From NCBI GenBank assembly GCA_963751425.1, contig CAVVUF010000001.1, forward strand, positions 992,001-1,056,000: DNA of 64,000 nt. Direction: 5' to 3'. Of this stretch, positions 52,168 to 60,460 are shown one piece after another (position 1 is the stretch's first letter; each line of letters begins with the position of its first letter). A model generated the notes under the pieces. The model searched no databases, had not been told where the DNA came from, and was given only the letters and a program-made list of their open reading frames with translations. The translations under genes were made by a program, and so were the position numbers. This stretch comes from CAVVUF01 sp963751425. Lineage in GTDB: Bacteria; Chloroflexota; Anaerolineae; Anaerolineales; UBA4823.

Positions 52168-52240
52168 TGGACCCAGAGGGATTCGAACCCTCGGCCTTCT
52201 CAATGCCATTGAGACGCGCTCCCAACTGCGCTATGGGCCC
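52168..52240 (-). tRNA. tRNA-Ala (anticodon GGC)
   Basis: 73 nt, complete cloverleaf: acceptor GGGCCCA/TGGGTCC, D stem GCGC/GCGC, anticodon loop ATGGCAT (GGC), T arm GAGGG-TTCGAAT-CCCTC. The G3-U70 pair that identifies alanine tRNAs is present. Discriminator A; CCA is not encoded. Confidence 0.97.
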
Positions 52241-52318
52241 TCGTTCAGTTACCAGCAATCAGTTACCTATTCACAAAGAAGTTGATGACCAATTCCCGAT
52301 AACTGATTACTGTCCCTG

Positions 52319-52391
52319 TGGACCTGGAGGGATTCGAACCCTCGGCCTCCTCAGTGCGATTGAGGCGCGCTCCCAACTGCGCTACAGGCCC
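52319..52391 (-). tRNA. tRNA-Ala (anticodon CGC)
   Basis: 73 nt. Acceptor GGGCCTG/CAGGTCC with the G3-U70 identity pair, anticodon loop ATCGCAC (CGC), T arm identical to the other tRNA-Ala. CCA not encoded. Lies 78 bp upstream of tRNA-Ala(GGC), behind a consensus promoter. Confidence 0.97.
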
Positions 52392-52407
52392 TAATCAGAG
52401 GTAAAGA

Positions 52408-52436
52408 ATTGTACCTGAGACAGAAAAGGATGTCAA
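52408..52436 (-). promoter_or_regulatory. Promoter of the tRNA-Ala pair
   Basis: On the minus strand TTGACA (52436-52431), 17 bp, TACAAT (52413-52408), 16 bp before the first tRNA base. It may also feed the leuS T-box downstream. Confidence 0.85.
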
Positions 52437-52517
52437 GCAAAACTTTATATCGAAACATCTAGCCGGAACATATCGGGCAAGCTATAATTCCATTGACATC
52501 AATCCCTGGAGGCAACC

Positions 52518-53645
52518 ATGAACCAAACCAATCATTCCACACCTTTCAACACTCGTCAGAAAAAGTTATTCGCTGCGCTGGCAAATGCGGGATTGGAGGC
52601 AGCTGCCTTCAATCCAGGTCAATCCTTGATCTATTTGACAGGCCTGAGTTTCCATCTAAGTGAAAGACCTGTGGTTATTCTATTCAAACCGAACCAGACT
52701 CCGGTGATCGTGCTGCCAGAGCTAGAAGTTGCCAAAGTAAAGGATCTTCCCTACCCCCTCCATTCGTTTACTTATGGTGAGGATCCTGCCGCCTGGTCGG
52801 AGGTATTTCACCAGGCTGCGAAAGCCGCCGGGGTGAACGGGTTAACTGTAGGCGTTGAGCCGCGCAGCCTGCGCTTTTTGGAATTAAAGTTGTTAGAAGG
52901 GGCTGCCCCCCTGGCACGCTTCCAATCCGCGGAAGAAAGCCTGGCATCTCTTAGAATGTACAAGGATCCGGATGAAATCTCCGCCATGCGTAAAGCTGCG
53001 CAGATTGCCCAGGAAGCGCTCCTGGCTACCTTACCAATGGTTAGAGTAGGGGTTACAGAACAGCAGATTGCCTCAGAACTGACGATGCAGCTATTGCGGG
53101 CAGGCTCGAGTCCAGAAATGCCTTTTTCACCTATTGTATCGGGAGGACCAAACAGTGCTAATCCGCATGCCACGCCCAGCGACCGGGCTCTTGAGGAGGG
53201 CGATTTACTGGTGATCGACTGGGGAGCCAGCTTTAATGGCTACTTTTCCGATATCACGCGCACATTTGCGATTGGTAAAATCGAGCCAGAGTTCGAGAAG
53301 ATCTATCAGCTCGTTTTGGAAGCCAATACCATGGGACGCGCCGCTTGTGTGCCTGAAAACCTGGCTGGTGATGTCGACCTGGCAGCCCGAAAGGTGATTG
53401 AAAACGGAGGGTATGGTCCCGAGTTCCGACACCGCACCGGGCATGGCCTGGGCATGGATGTGCACGAGGAGCCTTACATGCGCGCCGGGAATCCTATGCC
53501 TCTGGTACCGGGGATGACCTTCACTGTCGAGCCAGGCATTTACTTGCTAGGACGCGGAGGGGTGCGTATTGAGGATGACATGCTGATCACAGCCGGCGGA
53601 GGGGAGAGCTTAACTGACCTGCCACGCGAGCTGCAGGTTTTATGA
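52518..53645 (+). CDS. M24-family aminopeptidase (Xaa-Pro peptidase type)
   Basis: 375 residues. An N-terminal creatinase-like domain is followed by the pita-bread metallopeptidase fold. The five metal ligands are visible: Asp in VIDWGASF, Asp in YFSDITRTF, His in HRTGHGLGMDVHEEP, Glu in FTVEPGIYL and Glu in GVRIEDDML. The enzyme removes N-terminal residues next to proline, or is a related dipeptidase. Cytosolic. GGAGG precedes the ATG. The stop overlaps the start of the MFS gene (ATGA), so the two are translationally coupled. Confidence 0.92.
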   Translation: MNQTNHSTPFNTRQKKLFAALANAGLEAAAFNPGQSLIYLTGLSFHLSERPVVILFKPNQTPVIVLPELEVAKVKDLPYPLHSFTYGEDPAAWSEVFHQAAKAAGVNGLTVGVEPRSLRFLELKLLEGAAPLARFQSAEESLASLRMYKDPDEISAMRKAAQIAQEALLATLPMVRVGVTEQQIASELTMQLLRAGSSPEMPFSPIVSGGPNSANPHATPSDRALEEGDLLVIDWGASFNGYFSDITRTFAIGKIEPEFEKIYQLVLEANTMGRAACVPENLAGDVDLAARKVIENGGYGPEFRHRTGHGLGMDVHEEPYMRAGNPMPLVPGMTFTVEPGIYLLGRGGVRIEDDMLITAGGGESLTDLPRELQVL

Positions 53646-54793
53646 TCCGTGACCTGATCCTGGTAGCTCTGTCCCTGATGATCTGGGGAATTGGGGAAGG
53701 AATGTTCCTGTTCTTCCAACCCCTCTACCTGCAGCAGCTGGGTGCTGACCCTGTTTTGATCGGCACCATAATCGGAATGGTCGGCATTGCCATGACCTTA
53801 TCTCACCTGCCAGCCGGTTACCTGGCAGACCGGATTGGGCGAAAGCCCTTGATGGTGGCAGCATGGTATTTAGCAACCATCGCTACCTGGGTGATGGCGT
53901 TGTCGAAAACTTTGGCTGGATTTGTAGTTGGAGCTATTTTGTATGGGATCACGGCTTTTGTAGCTGGTCCGATGAACAGCTACATCACTGCAGCGCGAGG
54001 TAAACTGTCTGTCGGGCGTGCTTTGACACTCGTTTCGGCAATCTACAACGTTGGAGCAATCGCTGGGCCACTGCTGGGTGGCTGGATTGGGAGCCAGTTT
54101 GGACTGCAGCGGAATTTCCTCACTGCTGCAGTCGTATTTATCGGTTCGTCTGTGCTGATCACTTTGATTAAGCCACAGCCGATCGAGAAGCATTCTGCCG
54201 AAGATAAAGCCTCCCGAAGCGCTGTAGTGCTCAATCCGCGCTTCCTGGGTTTCTTGGCTCTGATCTTCTTGACCATGTTCGCCTTGTATTTACCGCAGCC
54301 ATTGACGGTGAACTTCTTAAAGAACGAGCGCAGCTTGGATTTATCACAGATTGGAACCTTGCTTTCTATGCGCAGCGTGGGTGTGGTCATCTTAAGCCTG
54401 GGGATTGGCCAGTTAGGCTCCAATTTAGGCTTCTTTCTTGCCCAGGCTGCCTTGCTCATGTTCTGCGTGATCATCTGGAAGGCGACATCTTTTCCCTGGT
54501 ATGCGCTGGCTTACCTGTTATTAGGCGGCTACCAAACCGCACGTTCCCTGGCGGCAGCAAAGGGACGCCTGTTGGTCAACGCAGCCAACATGGGCTTAGC
54601 CTATGGGATGATCGAGATGGCCAGCGCGGTTTCAGTGATCCTGGCCTCGCCATTGGCAGGGATACTCTATTCGAAACAACCAGAATGGATTTATATCGTC
54701 AGCCTGGGCTGTATTGGGATCATGATCCTGGTAAACAGCTTTCTCATGCCAGGAAAGGAAAGATCAATAGAGATGGTGAATGGAAATTTATAA
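53642..54793 (+). CDS. MFS transporter
   Basis: 383 residues with about eleven to twelve hydrophobic helices. The loop between helices 2 and 3 carries the MFS signature (LPAGYLADRIGRKPLMVAAW). A second-half repeat, GIGQLGSNLGFFLAQ, is degenerate. Drug:H+ antiporter-like proportions, but the substrate cannot be read. Its 5' end is fused by a 4-bp overlap to the M24 peptidase gene, which hints at export or import of a peptide-related product, or simply operon membership. Confidence 0.88.
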   Translation: MIRDLILVALSLMIWGIGEGMFLFFQPLYLQQLGADPVLIGTIIGMVGIAMTLSHLPAGYLADRIGRKPLMVAAWYLATIATWVMALSKTLAGFVVGAILYGITAFVAGPMNSYITAARGKLSVGRALTLVSAIYNVGAIAGPLLGGWIGSQFGLQRNFLTAAVVFIGSSVLITLIKPQPIEKHSAEDKASRSAVVLNPRFLGFLALIFLTMFALYLPQPLTVNFLKNERSLDLSQIGTLLSMRSVGVVILSLGIGQLGSNLGFFLAQAALLMFCVIIWKATSFPWYALAYLLLGGYQTARSLAAAKGRLLVNAANMGLAYGMIEMASAVSVILASPLAGILYSKQPEWIYIVSLGCIGIMILVNSFLMPGKERSIEMVNGNL

Positions 54794-54806
54794 AGGAGGC
54801 TAAGAT

Positions 54807-55784
54807 ATGGACACGGTACTTAATTGGGGAATTCAGGTGGTACTCTGGTTTCAAGGGTTGGGGATCTGGCTTGTTATGCCCATGAAGCTGCTTTCATTTC
54901 TAGGAAATGAGGAGTTCTTCTTACTCCTGGCACCTGTGCTCTACTGGTGTATTGACAGTCAGGCCGGGATGCGCGTGGGACTGCTGCTGATGCTCAGCGG
55001 GTGTACCAATACCATTATTAAGATCCTCTTCTACCAACCGCGCCCGTATTGGATCGAACCAAAAGTCAAAGCTTTTAGCTCAGAGTCATCCTTTGGACTG
55101 CCTTCCGGACATGCTCAAAATGCAGTGGTAGTTTGGGGAGGGTTGGCAGTCAGTTTTAAGAAAAAATGGCTCTGGGTATTGGCTGTTATATTCCCCCTCT
55201 TAATTGGGCTGTCGCGAATTTATTTAGGCGTGCACTTCCCCAGCGATGTATTGGTGGGCTGGCTGCTCGGAGCTCTACTGCTGTGGATTTACTTGAAAAT
55301 GGAGCCAGGCATCAAGCGTTGGGGGGGCCAACAACGGATGAGTACTCAGATCCTGGCAGCCTTTGGAGTATCGATGACCCTGATCTTGCTGGGTGTCATA
55401 GCCAGGGTAAGCCTGGGGAGTTGGACACTGCCAACTGAGTGGGTCGAAAATGCTCAGGCTGCTGCTCCGGAGGCAGAGCTGATCAACCCCACCGACTTGA
55501 CTGGGCTTGTTTCCAACTCCGCAGCATTTTTTGGATTACTCTTGGGAGGAATATGGATGGCAAAACGCGGTGGCTTCAGCGCAGTGGGGGAGAACTGGCA
55601 GCTTGTTTTGCGCTACATTACCGGTATTATCGGTGTGCTAATCCTGTGGGCAGGGTTAAAGTTAATCTTCCCCAGCGGAGATGATTGGCTAGCGCTGATC
55701 TTGCGGTATGTGCGGTATGGATTAGTAGGTTTTTGGGTGACAGGCTTAGCTCCTTGGGTTTTTTATCGCCTGAAATTAGCCTGA
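54807..55784 (+). CDS. PAP2-superfamily membrane phosphatase
   Basis: 325 residues, multi-pass. The three PAP2 phosphatase motifs are intact: KILFYQPRP (K-x6-RP), LPSGHAQNA (PSGH) and SRIYLGVHFPSD (SR-x5-H-x3-D). Such enzymes remove phosphate from lipid phosphates (phosphatidate, undecaprenyl-PP) at the outer membrane face. A C-terminal ~120-residue part adds three more helices. AAAGGAGG ribosome site. 13 bp after the MFS gene. Confidence 0.9.
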   Translation: MDTVLNWGIQVVLWFQGLGIWLVMPMKLLSFLGNEEFFLLLAPVLYWCIDSQAGMRVGLLLMLSGCTNTIIKILFYQPRPYWIEPKVKAFSSESSFGLPSGHAQNAVVVWGGLAVSFKKKWLWVLAVIFPLLIGLSRIYLGVHFPSDVLVGWLLGALLLWIYLKMEPGIKRWGGQQRMSTQILAAFGVSMTLILLGVIARVSLGSWTLPTEWVENAQAAAPEAELINPTDLTGLVSNSAAFFGLLLGGIWMAKRGGFSAVGENWQLVLRYITGIIGVLILWAGLKLIFPSGDDWLALILRYVRYGLVGFWVTGLAPWVFYRLKLA

Positions 55785-55810
55785 GCATAGGCTGCCCTTT
55801 AAATGCACTA

Positions 55811-56185
55811 ATGGAACTGCAAAATGAAAACGATTTCAAAATCCATCCATTATCTCGAGATTGTACGGGGTGGATTTTTTTTAATGCCGTCATCTGGACA
55901 ATCTTAGGGATTTATACCATCTTGAGAACTGCCGGAAAACCGCACCAATCCATCATGATGCTGGTCATCTCGATTTTAATGTTTGGAAATGTGGGTGCTT
56001 TCATTTTTTGTGGTCTTACGATCGGTAAAAAATCTCGTATTATTTTTCTGGTTTGTATCCTTGTGCTGGCGGTAAATATTACTTTGTCGGTCACGGATGA
56101 ATTCGGCTTGCTTGACCTGCTCACCATGTTGGTTGACTTGGTCATCCTGGGATTTTTATTAGCCGGGCGCAAGCAGCTCAGTTGA
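55811..56185 (+). CDS. Four-helix membrane protein of unknown function
   Basis: 124 residues from ATG 55811 with four hydrophobic helices (IFFNAVIWTILGIYTI; MMLVISILMFGNVGAFIFC; IIFLVCILVLAVNITL; LLDLLTMLVDLVILGFLLA). The upstream in-frame extension overlaps the PAP2 gene and was not used. Weak ribosome site. No family recognised. Same strand and spacing suggest the same operon as PAP2. Confidence 0.6.
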   Translation: MELQNENDFKIHPLSRDCTGWIFFNAVIWTILGIYTILRTAGKPHQSIMMLVISILMFGNVGAFIFCGLTIGKKSRIIFLVCILVLAVNITLSVTDEFGLLDLLTMLVDLVILGFLLAGRKQLS

Positions 56186-56253
56186 AATGAATAACCGGGA
56201 GAACCATTTCTGTTTTTTAAGGTTTTTCCAACCGCAAGCTAAAAGAGGCCAAG

Positions 56254-57222
56254 ATGGGAAAAATTTTACAGCGCTGTGATGTATGTAAGAATTTTCATGT
56301 TGCCTTTGTGGTAAATGACCCGGAATTGGGGGAAAAGACTTACTTATGCTCAAACTGCTGGAAGAAAAGGTATGGCAGCCAGAGTGCAGAAAGTGTGGAG
56401 CAACAAAAGGCAGAGTTACACAGTGAAATGGGGGAAGAACCCGCGCTCCCATCTCTTGAGAGAAAACCCTACCCAATCCTGGAATATGATCCTGCTCTTG
56501 AAGCAATGATCGAGCCGAAACGGGTAATTAAACCACGCCCGGTGCCAGAATACTGTGTGATCTGTTTTTTCAAAGAGGTGCTAGACAAAGTAGTCAACGA
56601 AAATCAAGCACAGATGATCGTAGAAAATAAATGGGAAGATGGCCCTCATCCATTGTATGAAATTCGATATCGAGAGCAGAGGGTGGCCTTTTTTCATCCC
56701 GGGGTGGGAGGAGCGATCGCCGCGAATCTTTTAGAAGAAGTGATTGCTTTTGGCTGTCGAAAATTTATCGTCTGCGGTGGCTGCGGCGTTCTGGAGAAAG
56801 GCACCCAGGTTGGACATTTATTTATCGTATCGGCTGCTATCCGAGATGAAGGTGTGTCATACCACTACTTGCCGCCTGCCCGGGAAGTGGTCGCCAACTC
56901 AGCCGGTGTAGAGGTGCTCGAAAAAATTCTCCAACGACACAAAACCCCCTACCAGACTGGAAAAACCTGGACAACCGATGCCCCTTACCGGGAGACCCTA
57001 TTGAAGATCGAAGCAAGACGGGCAGAGGGCTGCTTGACCGTCGAGATGGAAGCCGCCTCGCTGATGGCAGTAGCTGAATTTCGAGGGGTCACCCTCGGGC
57101 AAGTGCTGTATGGAGGGGATGACCTGAGTGGGAACGAATGGGACGAGCGCGGCTGGCAGGATCGAAAGGATATCCGGGAAAATCTGTTCTGGTTGGCAGC
57201 CGAGACTTGCCTGGAATTGTGA
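56254..57222 (+). CDS. Nucleoside phosphorylase with N-terminal zinc-ribbon-like module
   Basis: 322 residues. The first ~40 residues carry two CxxC pairs (Cys8/Cys11 and Cys32/Cys35: CDVC...CSNC), a zinc knuckle not usual for this enzyme family. A linker precedes a purine-nucleoside/uridine phosphorylase fold: FFHPGVGGAIAANLLEEVIAFGC, FIVCGGCGVLEKG and the late VEMEAASLMAVAEFRG nucleoside-binding motif. It cleaves nucleosides to base and (deoxy)ribose-1-phosphate. AGAGG ribosome site. The stop overlaps a GTG of the next gene. Confidence 0.85.
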   Translation: MGKILQRCDVCKNFHVAFVVNDPELGEKTYLCSNCWKKRYGSQSAESVEQQKAELHSEMGEEPALPSLERKPYPILEYDPALEAMIEPKRVIKPRPVPEYCVICFFKEVLDKVVNENQAQMIVENKWEDGPHPLYEIRYREQRVAFFHPGVGGAIAANLLEEVIAFGCRKFIVCGGCGVLEKGTQVGHLFIVSAAIRDEGVSYHYLPPAREVVANSAGVEVLEKILQRHKTPYQTGKTWTTDAPYRETLLKIEARRAEGCLTVEMEAASLMAVAEFRGVTLGQVLYGGDDLSGNEWDERGWQDRKDIRENLFWLAAETCLEL

Positions 57223-57239
57223 ACGGCTTGAAATCAATC

Positions 57240-57680
57240 ATGATTTTAGCCTTCCAACCAGAGAACCAGGAAAAGGTCAAGGAGCTGATCTTAAACGGAC
57301 TGACCGAACATTGGGGCGAGCTTGACCTGACGAAGAATCCCGATCTCAACAATATCGCGGTAACCTATGCCCAGGATATTTTCCTGGTGGCATGGCTGGA
57401 GGATAAAATCGTCGGGACGGGTGCGCTGGTGCACTGTTCTGATGAATTTGCCGAGATCGTCCGTATGTCGGTGGTGAAGGAAATGCGCAAGAAAGGTGTC
57501 GGACGGCTGATCTTACAGAAGCTGATTGAAATTGCTGAGGGAAAAGGCTACCAGAAGATCATTCTCGAGACAACCTCCACCTGGCATGAAGTCATTGAGT
57601 TTTATCTCAAATGCGGGTTTAAGATCACCCATGCGCAAGATGGGGATGTCTATTTCGAGATGATATTGCCTCAAAGATAA
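57240..57680 (+). CDS. GNAT-family N-acetyltransferase
   Basis: 146 residues from ATG 57240 (MILAFQPENQEKVKELIL). The GTG at 57219, overlapping the preceding stop, is an alternative start seven codons longer. The acetyl-CoA motif A region is VVKEMRKKGVGRLILQKLIEIAE (R-x-x-G-x-G type), followed by IILETTSTWHEVIEFYLKCGF. The acceptor is unknown. Last gene of the run that begins with the M24 peptidase; a strong terminator follows. Confidence 0.87.
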   Translation: MILAFQPENQEKVKELILNGLTEHWGELDLTKNPDLNNIAVTYAQDIFLVAWLEDKIVGTGALVHCSDEFAEIVRMSVVKEMRKKGVGRLILQKLIEIAEGKGYQKIILETTSTWHEVIEFYLKCGFKITHAQDGDVYFEMILPQR

Positions 57681-57682
57681 GA

Positions 57683-57717
57683 AGAACCCCCCAGGGTTAA
57701 GCTCTCCGGGGGGTTCT
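57683..57717. terminator. Bidirectional terminator between the GNAT and EF-G genes
   Basis: AGAACCCCCC / GGGGGGTTCT (57683-57692 / 57708-57717), with further pairing inside the 15-nt loop. It sits 3 nt after the GNAT stop and 7 nt beyond the stop of the converging EF-G gene. Confidence 0.88.
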
Positions 57718-57723
57718 GGTAAA

Positions 57724-59796
57724 TTACTCTTCCTTCTTTTCCTGTAATTCTTTCTGGCGTGCGTTAATCACTTCTTGGGCAATATGCGCGGGAACGACTT
57801 CATAGTGGGAGAAATCCATGGTAAAAACGCCACGTCCACCCGTCATCGAACGCAAATCAGTGGTGTAGCGCTGCATTTCAGCTAAGGGAACCAACGCGCT
57901 GACCACAGAACGACCTTTATCAGAATCCATACCCTGAACACGCGCTCGGCGGGTATTAAGGTCACCCATAATATCGCCCATGTTCGCTTCAGGGACGGTG
58001 ATCTTGACGCTCATGATGGGTTCGCGCAAAACAGGATTCGCATCTTTGAAGGCGAATTTAAACGCTTCTCGGCCAGCGGTTTCAAAGGCGATCGGTTTTG
58101 AGTCAACCGGATGCTCCTTACCGTCAAATACAGATACTTTGACGTTTAAAACGGGATAACCGGCTACGATCCCTTCTTTCATCGTACTCCGGATGCCTTT
58201 TTCAATGGCAGGCATGTAGCTGCCGGAGATGGCGCCGCCGAACACATCATTGACAAACTCAAAATCCTCTTCAGGGAGTGGAAAGACACGCAGGTGAACC
58301 TCTCCGAACTGGCCTGCACCACCAGTTTGTTTTTTGTGGCGGTACATGGCCTGGGCTTCTTTGGTGATCGTCTCCTGAAATGGAACTTTGGGGGTTTCAA
58401 CGTGCAAGGCTGTTTGGAACTTTGACTCAGCCTTGCGAACCGCAACATCGATGTGCTGATCGCCCATCCCTTGCAAGATCGTCTGGTTCGTGCTGTGCTC
58501 CTGACGCCAGCTCAGGGTTTTGTCTTCTTCACATAAGCGGGAGAGGGTTGGGCTTAATTTCGCTGAGTCAGCCTGGGTTTTGGGGAAAACTGCTACACTG
58601 TAAAGTGAATGCGGGTATTCAGGTACAGGCAAGGTCAAAGGATGGGTCTTGTCACAGAATGTATCACCTGTGGAGGTAACGCTCAATTTTGCCACGGCGA
58701 CAATATCACCTGCATGACTCGTTTTCACGGGCGTTTGTTCTTTTCCATGTAAGATATACAAATTTCCAAAACGCTCTTCCGTATTTTTCGTATGGTTCCA
58801 GATGCGTGAGTTGGCATTGAGAACACCAGAATAAACCCGCATATAGGTGATCTTTCCAACGAAGGGATCAGCCGTTGTTTTCCATACATAAGCTGCCAGG
58901 GGGCCATTATTTTGAGCCTTCAGCTCTTCTTCGCCATCTTTTCCGAGGGCTTTAGCGGCAGGCGCCTCAGCTGGCGAGGGCATTAATCCCACCAAGGCAT
59001 CTAGCAAAGGTGCGATGCCGGTTTCAGCTGATCCGGCAGAAATAAAGACAGGGATATAAGAACCAGCAAGAACCACGGCACGTAAACCGCGCACGATTTC
59101 TTCTGCACTCAGATCGCCTCCCTCCAGATACTTTTCTAGGAGGGCATCTTCTCCTTCCGCAGCCGCTTCGATCAGCTCCATCCGGGCTGTTTCGGCTTCA
59201 TCGGCAAAATCACCAGGAATATCTTGGACGACTTTACCATCTCCAACGTAAGCTTTCATGGTCAATAAATCGATGACCCCCTTGAAATCCGCTTTTTCAC
59301 CCCAAGGAATTTGGACCGGAATGAGACGAGTTTCAGTGATCTCGTGCACTGAATCCAGAGCTTTTCGGAAATTAGCGTTATCACGGTTCATCTTGTTGAT
59401 CACTACAAAGCGCGGTAGGTGGAAAGCATCACAGTAAGACCAGGCAATCTCGGTGCCAACCTCTGCTCCAGCAACCGAGTCAACGACAACCACCGCTCCA
59501 TCGGCAACCCGTAAGGCGGAAATAACCTCGCCAACGAAATCCGTATATCCAGGAGTATCCAGCAAATTCAGTTTAACATCTTTATATTCGACGGGGATCA
59601 CAGCAGTGGAAAGAGAAAGCCCCCGACGGATTTCCTCTTCTTCGAAATCAGCTACAGTGGTGCCATCTTCAATCTTCCCAAGGCGTGTGGTAGCGCCGGT
59701 GTAATGTAAAAAGGCTTCACACAGCATGGTTTTTCCAGCCCCGCTATGAGAGACCAAAGCGATATTGCGTATGGACGCGGTGGTATATTCTTTCAT
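57724..59796 (-). CDS. Elongation factor G paralogue (EF-G-like GTPase)
   Basis: 690 residues in the five-domain EF-G layout. G1 is VSHSGAGKTMLCEAFL, G3 is LLDTPGYTDFVGEV and G4 is VINKMNRDN. Domain IV follows (HKKQTGGAGQFGEVHLRV) and domain V (EPIMSVKITVPEANMGDIMGDLNTRRA). The G1 loop is SHSGAGKT rather than the AHIDAGKT of housekeeping EF-G, placing it with the second EF-G-type paralogues. These have roles in ribosome recycling, stress, or remain unknown. A consensus promoter and GAGGAAG ribosome site precede it. No rps/rpl/tuf neighbours, unlike primary fusA. Confidence 0.9.
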   Translation of the reverse strand: MKEYTTASIRNIALVSHSGAGKTMLCEAFLHYTGATTRLGKIEDGTTVADFEEEEIRRGLSLSTAVIPVEYKDVKLNLLDTPGYTDFVGEVISALRVADGAVVVVDSVAGAEVGTEIAWSYCDAFHLPRFVVINKMNRDNANFRKALDSVHEITETRLIPVQIPWGEKADFKGVIDLLTMKAYVGDGKVVQDIPGDFADEAETARMELIEAAAEGEDALLEKYLEGGDLSAEEIVRGLRAVVLAGSYIPVFISAGSAETGIAPLLDALVGLMPSPAEAPAAKALGKDGEEELKAQNNGPLAAYVWKTTADPFVGKITYMRVYSGVLNANSRIWNHTKNTEERFGNLYILHGKEQTPVKTSHAGDIVAVAKLSVTSTGDTFCDKTHPLTLPVPEYPHSLYSVAVFPKTQADSAKLSPTLSRLCEEDKTLSWRQEHSTNQTILQGMGDQHIDVAVRKAESKFQTALHVETPKVPFQETITKEAQAMYRHKKQTGGAGQFGEVHLRVFPLPEEDFEFVNDVFGGAISGSYMPAIEKGIRSTMKEGIVAGYPVLNVKVSVFDGKEHPVDSKPIAFETAGREAFKFAFKDANPVLREPIMSVKITVPEANMGDIMGDLNTRRARVQGMDSDKGRSVVSALVPLAEMQRYTTDLRSMTGGRGVFTMDFSHYEVVPAHIAQEVINARQKELQEKKEE

Positions 59797-59833
59797 CAGG
59801 ATTTCTTCCTCAGAATTAATTCAACAAAACTTG

Positions 59834-59862
59834 ATTGTAAAATAAGTCCGTTAGTTTGTCAA
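59834..59862 (-). promoter_or_regulatory. Promoter of the EF-G paralogue
   Basis: Minus strand: TTGACA (59862-59857), 17 bp, TACAAT (59839-59834), giving a leader of about 30 nt. Confidence 0.8.
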
Positions 59863-59958
59863 AGCGAGTTTTGGATTAATTAATCTATGCGAATTTATCT
59901 GACCTATACGAGAAGTATTATTACCTATCAAATATAGGGTAATTGTGTCGTAAATATC

Positions 59959-59967
59959 TGATAAAAT
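59959..59967 (+). promoter_or_regulatory. Extended -10 promoter (TGATAAAAT) of the thioredoxin operon
   Basis: It ends 6 nt before ATG 59974, with no ribosome site between, so the mRNA should be leaderless. Same design as the prs promoter. Confidence 0.6.
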
Positions 59968-59973
59968 TGCCAC

Positions 59974-60459
59974 ATGTCCATAATTAACTATTATTCTTTT
60001 GTTTTTGCTTTTTGTCTTATGATCATTCTAATGACAATCGTAGTCTTTAGAAAAGGAATCAGTCTAAAAAAAATTATCGGACTTGGTCTTGTTTTCGCAG
60101 GTTTGATTGTAATCTGGTTCCTGATCAAGCCCACCCAAATTGTCAATGTAAACCAGGATCAATCACTGCAACTGATCGGCAATGGAACCCCTGTATTGTT
60201 AGAATTCCAGTCGCCTTACTGAGTCGCTTGTATTGCGATGAAGCCCATCGTGGATGGGATCGAAGAGGAGTTCAAAGGTCAGTTGATTCTACAACGCGTT
60301 AATGTCCAGGATCCGATCGGTAAATCCCTGGCAAAGAAATATGGTTTACTGGCAACACCAACATTTATTTTATTTGATGGAAAAGGTGTAGAGGCATGGC
60401 GCAGCTTGGGGGGAATAGACAAAATTAAAATTGCGCAATTTTTGGGATCGAATCATTAA
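59974..60459 (+). CDS. Membrane-anchored thioredoxin-like protein, candidate selenoprotein (UxxC, TGA at codon 83)
   Basis: 161 residues if TGA 60220-60222 is read through. The N-terminus has two hydrophobic helices (about residues 6-24 and 34-50). Then comes a thioredoxin fold: PVLLEFQSPY-[TGA]-VACIAMKPIVDGIEEEF, with LLATPTFILFDGKG giving the cis-Pro loop. TGA stands exactly at the first cysteine of the CxxC motif, and the sequence stays thioredoxin-like and in frame to TAA 60459. A 6-bp hairpin with a GTG loop begins 21 nt after TGA. Read as selenocysteine, the site is U-V-A-C. The alternative is a nonsense mutation of TGC/TGT. The next gene starts 1 bp after the stop. Confidence 0.8.
60236..60262 (+). 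promoter_or_regulatory. Candidate bacterial SECIS element
   Basis: CCCATC-GTG-GATGGG (60244-60258) with a lower stem CGAT/ATCG (60236-60239 / 60259-60262) and a GAAG bulge on the 5' side. The apical loop GTG starts with G and lies 27 nt after the TGA, inside the 16-37 nt range used for bacterial SECIS elements. Confidence 0.65.
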
Positions 60460-60460
60460 T

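Noticed and set aside
60220..60222. Treating the thioredoxin as two separate short genes split at TGA
   Set aside because: Neither half makes a complete thioredoxin; the second half has no ribosome site, and the TGA replaces the catalytic cysteine exactly.
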